A DNA stretch of 18,361 bases from an uncultured Clostridium sp. (GTDB lineage: Bacteria; Bacillota; Clostridia; Lachnospirales; Lachnospiraceae): the NCBI GenBank assembly GCA_902496665.1, contig CABVBU010000044.1, forward strand, positions 1 through 18,361, read 5' to 3'. The notes beneath the pieces were generated by a model. The model had not been told where the DNA came from and searched no databases. It saw only the letters and a list, made by a program, of their open reading frames with translations. The number at the start of each line of letters is the position of its first letter. Within the stretch, counting starts at the first letter, position 1. Below, in pieces: positions 14,611 to 18,361 of the stretch. Position numbers and translations under genes: made by a program.

Positions 14611-15204
14611 ATGATAAAATTACCGATCCAGGAAGAGCATGTTTCTGTCCGCAGGACCTACCTGCTTTTGATGAAGGCGCTCCTGGACCTTCTGGCGGAA
14701 ATGCCTTTTGAGAAGATCTCCCTCACTGATCTCTGCCGGGTCTCCATGGTCTCCCGGTCCACGTTCTACCGGTATTTTGAGGACAAATATGATCTTCTGC
14801 ACTACTGTGTGAAAATGTACATCGAGGGCCTCCGCCCGATGGAGGATCTGATCTACTTTAAAAGTATCGATTCCCTGCATCAGTTTTTACAATATCTGAT
14901 CGCTCAGGTGGATGAGAATATCACTCTCTACCGCCGGATCTACCAAACAAACAAGAATGGTTCCCTGATGTTCACGATCCAGGGTGATCTGGCAAAGATC
15001 CTTACCGAGACCGGCTGGCAGGGCGAGAACCAGGGCGTTCGGTTAAAGATCCCGCTCCCTCTATATGTTTCGTTTATGTCAAGCTTTTATCTCACGACGC
15101 TAAGATCTTATTTAGAGCTGGCGGACGAATATGACGCCGAAACCTTCGTAGACAGTGTCTGCCTGTTCGCTCTCCGGGATTTCTGGGAGAAAAATAATGG
15201 CTGA
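14611..15204 (+). CDS. TetR/AcrR-family transcriptional regulator
   Basis: This 197-residue regulator has an N-terminal TetR-type helix-turn-helix (about 14-60: AEMPFEKISLTDLCRVS, then SRSTFYRYFEDKYDLLHY), with the classic TFYRYF recognition-helix end. A helical ligand-binding domain follows (about 65-197). It starts at ATG after GAGGAG (11-nt spacing). It diverges from the secreted-protein/MMPL locus with a 37-bp dyad between them. In this family such a layout typically means repression of an exporter locus and autoregulation, relieved by a small ligand. The ligand is unknown. Its 3' end overlaps the convergent subtilase gene by 97 bp. Confidence 0.93.
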   Translation: MIKLPIQEEHVSVRRTYLLLMKALLDLLAEMPFEKISLTDLCRVSMVSRSTFYRYFEDKYDLLHYCVKMYIEGLRPMEDLIYFKSIDSLHQFLQYLIAQVDENITLYRRIYQTNKNGSLMFTIQGDLAKILTETGWQGENQGVRLKIPLPLYVSFMSSFYLTTLRSYLELADEYDAETFVDSVCLFALRDFWEKNNG

Positions 15205-16910
15205 TCCGGCAGACTATCCGCTACACAGAGCGCCCCATATCCCAGCCTGGGATTCGGGTAGACCTGCTCGGAGGAAAGTCTCTTCGCTCCCTTTCTCAAG
15301 TACGCCTTCACCTTCTCCCCATAAAGATACCGATCATTCTCCCTCACGATCCCCCACTCCATGAGAAGTGCCGCCGCCCCGGTGACAAGAGGGGTAGCAA
15401 AGGAAGTACCGGTGACCGGGGAATAGCCGCCATCCCGGTCCGGAGCCATGATACCCACGCCGGGAGCAGCGAGATCCGGTTTCTGGGCGCAATAGATCCT
15501 GGTATCCCCGCGCCCGGAAAACGGGGCATAGATTCCGGTCCGACTGTCGTAGGCCCCCACCGTCACCGGGCGGAATGCCGTGGAGGGAATCGTCAGGGTC
15601 GTATCCGGCGACGATTCCAAAAATTCCGTGTCCCGCCTGACTGCCGCTGCAGATGGAAGCCAGAGATCCGCCGCAGTTTCCCCGTCCCCTGTTCCAAGGA
15701 AGCGGAATGTCCAGATTCCGCTCTCCACATATGTCTTCTCCGGCACAAACTCGATATAGATCTCCTGGGCCGCATTGAAGGGGGACGGTTCCCCGTAATA
15801 AATCAAAAGTTCCGTCTCTCCGACCCGGATCCGATCCGTTCCCCTCACCGGGACAAGTTCGATCTCCGCACCGCCAAAGGGATCCCTCAGAAAGATCCGC
15901 ATCCCGTCCTCATAGTTTTTCCAGATCTGCACACCGAATCCTGTTTCATACGTCCCCACAGAGAGCCGGATCTCCGTGATTCTTCCAGGTGAGATTACAG
16001 GCCTCGCATGTCCCCCGGAATCCCCCTCATTTCCCGATCCGGCAACAAAGACAAACTGCCCCATCTGTGCAATGGAATCGAGATACCGCTCTAAAAGTCC
16101 ACCGCCGTCGTGGGAGCCGTATGTATTTCCGAAACTCAGATTCATCACCATGGGACGCCCCTGTTCCAGCGCTTTTCGCACCGCAAAATCCATCCCCCGC
16201 ATGAGCTCTGTGGTCCGGGGAAATCCCGCCGCATCCGGGATTCCAAGGCGGACGATGATAAGTTCGCTCTCATAGGCCGCCCCGCGGTACAGCCCGCCGC
16301 TCGCGCTCCCGTTTCCCGCCGCGATTCCAGCCACCGCCGTGCCGTGACCGCTGGTATCCAGGGAAAGGCCGCCTGTTCCGCCGGATTTATTCTCTCCCCG
16401 CAGAATCTCATTGATCTCCTGTCTTTCATATGTTTTCCCAGTAACCTGATCATCCAGATATAAAATTCTCGTGGTTCCATCCTCATTCCGAAAATCTTCA
16501 TGAAAGATATCGATTCCCGAATCGATCACCGCCACCAGGACACCTTTTCCCGTAAGCCCATCGGTTCCTGTCTGCACCGGAAGAAAACAGGAGGCCGCCC
16601 TCGCCCGGTTCAGGGCAAAGAACAGCCTCTTTGGTTTTTCCGCGTATTCAATTTCAGGAAGTGCGATCACCCCCGGGACATCCCGCTCCGGGACACGCAG
16701 GATCGCGAAGCTGCTTAATAGGTATGTTCCGGAGACATCCGGAAACTGCTCATTCAAAGTGCTCTCCAGGTTCCCATGGTATTTTACGATGATCTCCCAT
16801 GTCCGCTCCACCTTGTCATATCCCACGTTCAGCTCTTCTGTCCGCTCCCTCGTCTCCTCAGGGACAGAAAGTGCCAGATTCAATAGATTTTCCGCCTTCT
16901 GATCTTCCAT
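15108..16910 (-). CDS. S8-family subtilisin-like serine protease
   Basis: This 600-residue subtilase has its catalytic triad at D130 (AVIDSGIDI), H189 (DTSGHGTAVAG) and S503 (GTSFATPLVTG), with the oxyanion Asn at N294 (AGSGNEG). A large insertion of about 150 residues (300-440) lies between the Asn block and the Ser block, as in the clostridial Csp-like subtilases. No signal peptide is visible; residues 1-110 look like a prodomain. The family-like end is near residue 563 (PNPRLGYGALCVAD). About 30 further residues are read antisense to the regulator gene. The ATG at 16910 has only a weak ribosome site (GGCAGAG). A decayed copy of its 5' region lies at 17297-17617. A cytoplasmic or spore-related role is possible but unproven. 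Confidence 0.92.
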   Translation of the reverse strand: MEDQKAENLLNLALSVPEETRERTEELNVGYDKVERTWEIIVKYHGNLESTLNEQFPDVSGTYLLSSFAILRVPERDVPGVIALPEIEYAEKPKRLFFALNRARAASCFLPVQTGTDGLTGKGVLVAVIDSGIDIFHEDFRNEDGTTRILYLDDQVTGKTYERQEINEILRGENKSGGTGGLSLDTSGHGTAVAGIAAGNGSASGGLYRGAAYESELIIVRLGIPDAAGFPRTTELMRGMDFAVRKALEQGRPMVMNLSFGNTYGSHDGGGLLERYLDSIAQMGQFVFVAGSGNEGDSGGHARPVISPGRITEIRLSVGTYETGFGVQIWKNYEDGMRIFLRDPFGGAEIELVPVRGTDRIRVGETELLIYYGEPSPFNAAQEIYIEFVPEKTYVESGIWTFRFLGTGDGETAADLWLPSAAAVRRDTEFLESSPDTTLTIPSTAFRPVTVGAYDSRTGIYAPFSGRGDTRIYCAQKPDLAAPGVGIMAPDRDGGYSPVTGTSFATPLVTGAAALLMEWGIVRENDRYLYGEKVKAYLRKGAKRLSSEQVYPNPRLGYGALCVADSLPDQPLFFSQKSRRANRQTLSTKVSASYSSASSK

Positions 16911-17059
16911 CTCTGCCGCACCACATTCATTCTTAATATTCTATGCAGCGAGGTACTAAAAAGAAACGGAACCATCAGACCTGGGGATACCCTGCACATG
17001 GTGCGTTTGTTTTTACAAAGTTTTCTCATTGTCTCGGTAGGGAGGATGTTTTGTCATTG
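16911..17059. other. Non-coding stretch between the subtilase and the remnants
   Basis: About 150 bp with no gene. It holds the possible -10 element of the subtilase, a GGGGATACCC-type imperfect palindrome (around 16983-16993) and no recognisable terminator. Together with 17060-17754 it makes an 844-bp region without an intact gene. Confidence 0.5.
16937..16945 (-). promoter_or_regulatory. Possible -10 element of the subtilase gene (CATAnnnTA type)
   Basis: CATAGAATA on the minus strand, 27 bp before the ATG, matches the mother-cell sigma-K/sigma-E style -10 pattern. The decayed copy has CATAAAATA (17672-17680) in the same CTGCATA context. No convincing -35 is visible, so this is tentative. 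Confidence 0.3.
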
Positions 17060-17253
17060 CTATAAATCATCATTCTCCAGATAATATCTTTTTACAAATT
17101 CTTCCATTCTTGCGAAAGCGGAAAATGATAAGCCATATCAAACGCCGAAATGGCTGCTCTATTTACATCCAAAATTTCAGTAAAATCTCGATCTTGTCCT
17201 TTAATTCCTTTTTTCCCTAAGCCTGATAATAATTGTTCAGCTGTTTCCAACAT
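17060..17253 (-). pseudogene. Frameshifted remnant of a small gene, function unknown
   Basis: From ATG 17253 the frame reads about 53 codons (LETAEQLLSGLGKKGIKGQD..., AISAFDMAYHFPLSQEW) and then hits TAA at 17092. The neighbouring frame continues with plausible sequence (EEFVKRYYLENDDL) to TAG at 17060. Restoring one base near 17098 would join them. There is no ribosome site, and the frame is stopped just upstream, next to the decayed subtilase copy. I do not recognise the family. Confidence 0.45.
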
Positions 17254-17296
17254 TAAAACATGTAAGTTTTTGTTTCAACATATGTTTCCAAAACAC

Positions 17297-17617
17297 TCCA
17301 GAGTCGATTACTGCTACCCAGACATCTTTCCCTGTAAGCTCATAAGTTCCATTCTGCACCGGAAGAAAACAGGAGACCACCCTCACTCGGTCCAGGACAA
17401 AAAACAGTCTCTTTGGTTTTCCGCATATTCAATTTCAGGAAGTGTGATAACTTCCCACACATCCTGACCCGGAACACGCAGAATCGCAAGTTGATTGAAA
17501 AGATATGTTCTGGAGACCTCTGCTAATCCCACATTCAGCTCTTCTGTCCACTTTCTTGTCTCCTCCGGAACGGAAAGTGTCAGATTCAGCAGATTCTCCG
17601 CCTTCTGATCTTCCCTA
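17297..17617 (-). pseudogene. Decayed partial copy of the subtilase 5' region
   Basis: The segment is clearly homologous to the first part of the intact subtilase (roughly 16517-16910), for example LPEIEYAE, SCFLPVQ and VAVIDSG. The start codon is changed from ATG to AGG. A 75-bp in-frame deletion removes about 25 codons after EELNVG. One base is missing from the poly-T/poly-A run after EIEYAE (17417-17420 area), which causes a frameshift. Homology stops just after the catalytic Asp. The copy also keeps a related upstream CTGCATA element. It cannot encode a protease. Confidence 0.88.
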
Positions 17618-17754
17618 TCTATTTTCTATTCTACATCTGCTTAGCGCTTTACAGATAGATTTCACTCTAAATATTTTATGCAGTAAACCAATACCCCGTT
17701 TCACGAGCCCCAAACATAATTCTATAGACATCAACTTTATACTTCGTGTTCATA

Positions 17755-18360
17755 TTATTTTTCTGATATGTTTTTTATATATTTACATTTGGGGTAATTT
17801 GAGCATCCTAGGAATTGTTTTCCTTTTCGTTCTCCTTTACTAGCAGTTCGTACCACAAGTGCACCCCCACATTGCGGACATTTCATTGTCTTTTCACTTT
17901 TGGTAATCGCTTGCTGTTTTCGTTGAATATTTTCTATATGCATCAATTTCTGTGTTTCATCTATTTGAGTAAGTGGATATAATTTTTCATATAAAATATC
18001 TATTTTTTCTGAAGTCAGACGTGTACCAACATGCTCAGAATTGCCCTGAACTGCTGAAAGAATATTATAGCGGTTGATAACAAAATGATGCCCACTAGTC
18101 AAAGTGATATTCTTCAAAGTGCAACGATCACTAAATACAATATATGAATATAAAGGTATCTGCGGCTCACAATCAAGAAATTCACGAAGCCATTTTAAAT
18201 GTACTTTATTTTGAATAATTGGATTTAAGAATTTAGACTTTTGCGATTTACCATTTCCTACTGGTAACGTTTGTGTCCAATATTGTTGCGTTTCGGTTCC
18301 AAAAATCCATCCACTGTAATTCTTAGACTCAAATACATAAATGCCTGATTCATGTAAAAG
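17755..18360 (-). CDS. NERD-domain protein with topoisomerase-type zinc finger (5' end outside the window)
   Basis: The minus-strand frame is open from the window edge to TAA at 17755, giving 201 residues of a protein whose N-terminus is missing. The first part matches a NERD (nuclease-related) domain: YVFESKNYSGWIFG contains the E-x-K of the PD-(D/E)xK-like core, followed by FLNPIIQNKVHLKWL and PLYSYIVFSD. The C-terminus (about 160-198) is a four-cysteine finger, CPQCGG...GCSNYPKCKY, of the kind found at the end of topoisomerase I. NERD proteins are thought to act on nucleic acids; the role here is unknown. The gene is much more AT-rich than those at 600-16900, which suggests acquisition. 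TTG 18117 is internal and not the start. Confidence 0.88.
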   Translation of the reverse strand, partial: LLHESGIYVFESKNYSGWIFGTETQQYWTQTLPVGNGKSQKSKFLNPIIQNKVHLKWLREFLDCEPQIPLYSYIVFSDRCTLKNITLTSGHHFVINRYNILSAVQGNSEHVGTRLTSEKIDILYEKLYPLTQIDETQKLMHIENIQRKQQAITKSEKTMKCPQCGGALVVRTASKGERKGKQFLGCSNYPKCKYIKNISEK

Positions 18361-18361
18361 G

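Noticed and set aside
17505..17843. 112-aa plus-strand frame with a hydrophobic end
   Set aside because: It is antisense to the decayed subtilase copy and the NERD gene end, lacks a ribosome site, and its hydrophobicity reflects AT-rich DNA.
16911..18361. Insertion sequence or CRISPR array in the AT-rich region
   Set aside because: No transposase frame, terminal inverted repeats or regularly spaced repeats are visible; the repeated segment is a gene copy.

Overview
The window looks like a chromosomal segment of a Gram-positive gut-type Clostridia, most probably a Lachnospiraceae member. This is inferred from strong AGGAGG-type ribosome sites, TTGACA/TATAAT promoters, a Bacillota-type deoxynucleoside salvage cluster, archaeal/bacterial-type asnA, and secreted proteins with choline/glucan-binding-like cell-wall repeats. 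No species can be fixed from the sequence alone.

Layout. Positions 1-54 hold the 5' part of a minus-strand tRNA-Val(TAC) with its own promoter. A 73-aa basic coiled-coil protein follows on the plus strand and ends at a bidirectional terminator. Positions 614-2918 (minus) form a cdd-deoC-deoB operon: deoxycytidine deamination, deoxyribose-1-P to deoxyribose-5-P, then cleavage to acetaldehyde and glyceraldehyde-3-P. A divergent promoter region separates it from a plus-strand PAP2-type membrane phosphatase that starts at TTG 3180. Positions 4024-7951 (minus) hold asnA, an aminopeptidase P-like M24 peptidase and a D-2-hydroxyacid dehydrogenase; the last two overlap by 13 bp.

Positions 8138-14459 (minus) are a candidate envelope locus: a secreted divergent CAP-like protein with a wall-binding repeat, a 776-aa MMPL/RND-type exporter, a secreted 679-aa coiled-coil protein resembling the extracellular part of YhgE/Pip proteins (start overlaps the exporter's end), and a second secreted wall-binding protein. 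A TetR-type regulator diverges from this locus, and a 37-bp inverted repeat lies between the two. This regulator-plus-exporter-plus-surface-protein set is the best candidate here for a poorly described system.

Positions 15108-16910 (minus) encode an intact S8 subtilase with a complete catalytic triad; its end overlaps the convergent TetR gene by 97 bp. Beyond it the DNA becomes AT-rich and scrambled: a frameshifted small gene remnant, a decayed second copy of the subtilase 5' region (lost start codon, 75-bp in-frame deletion, one-base frameshift), and the C-terminal part of a NERD-domain/topoisomerase-zinc-finger protein that runs off the right edge. That right-hand kilobase is probably a small horizontally acquired or recombination-prone island.
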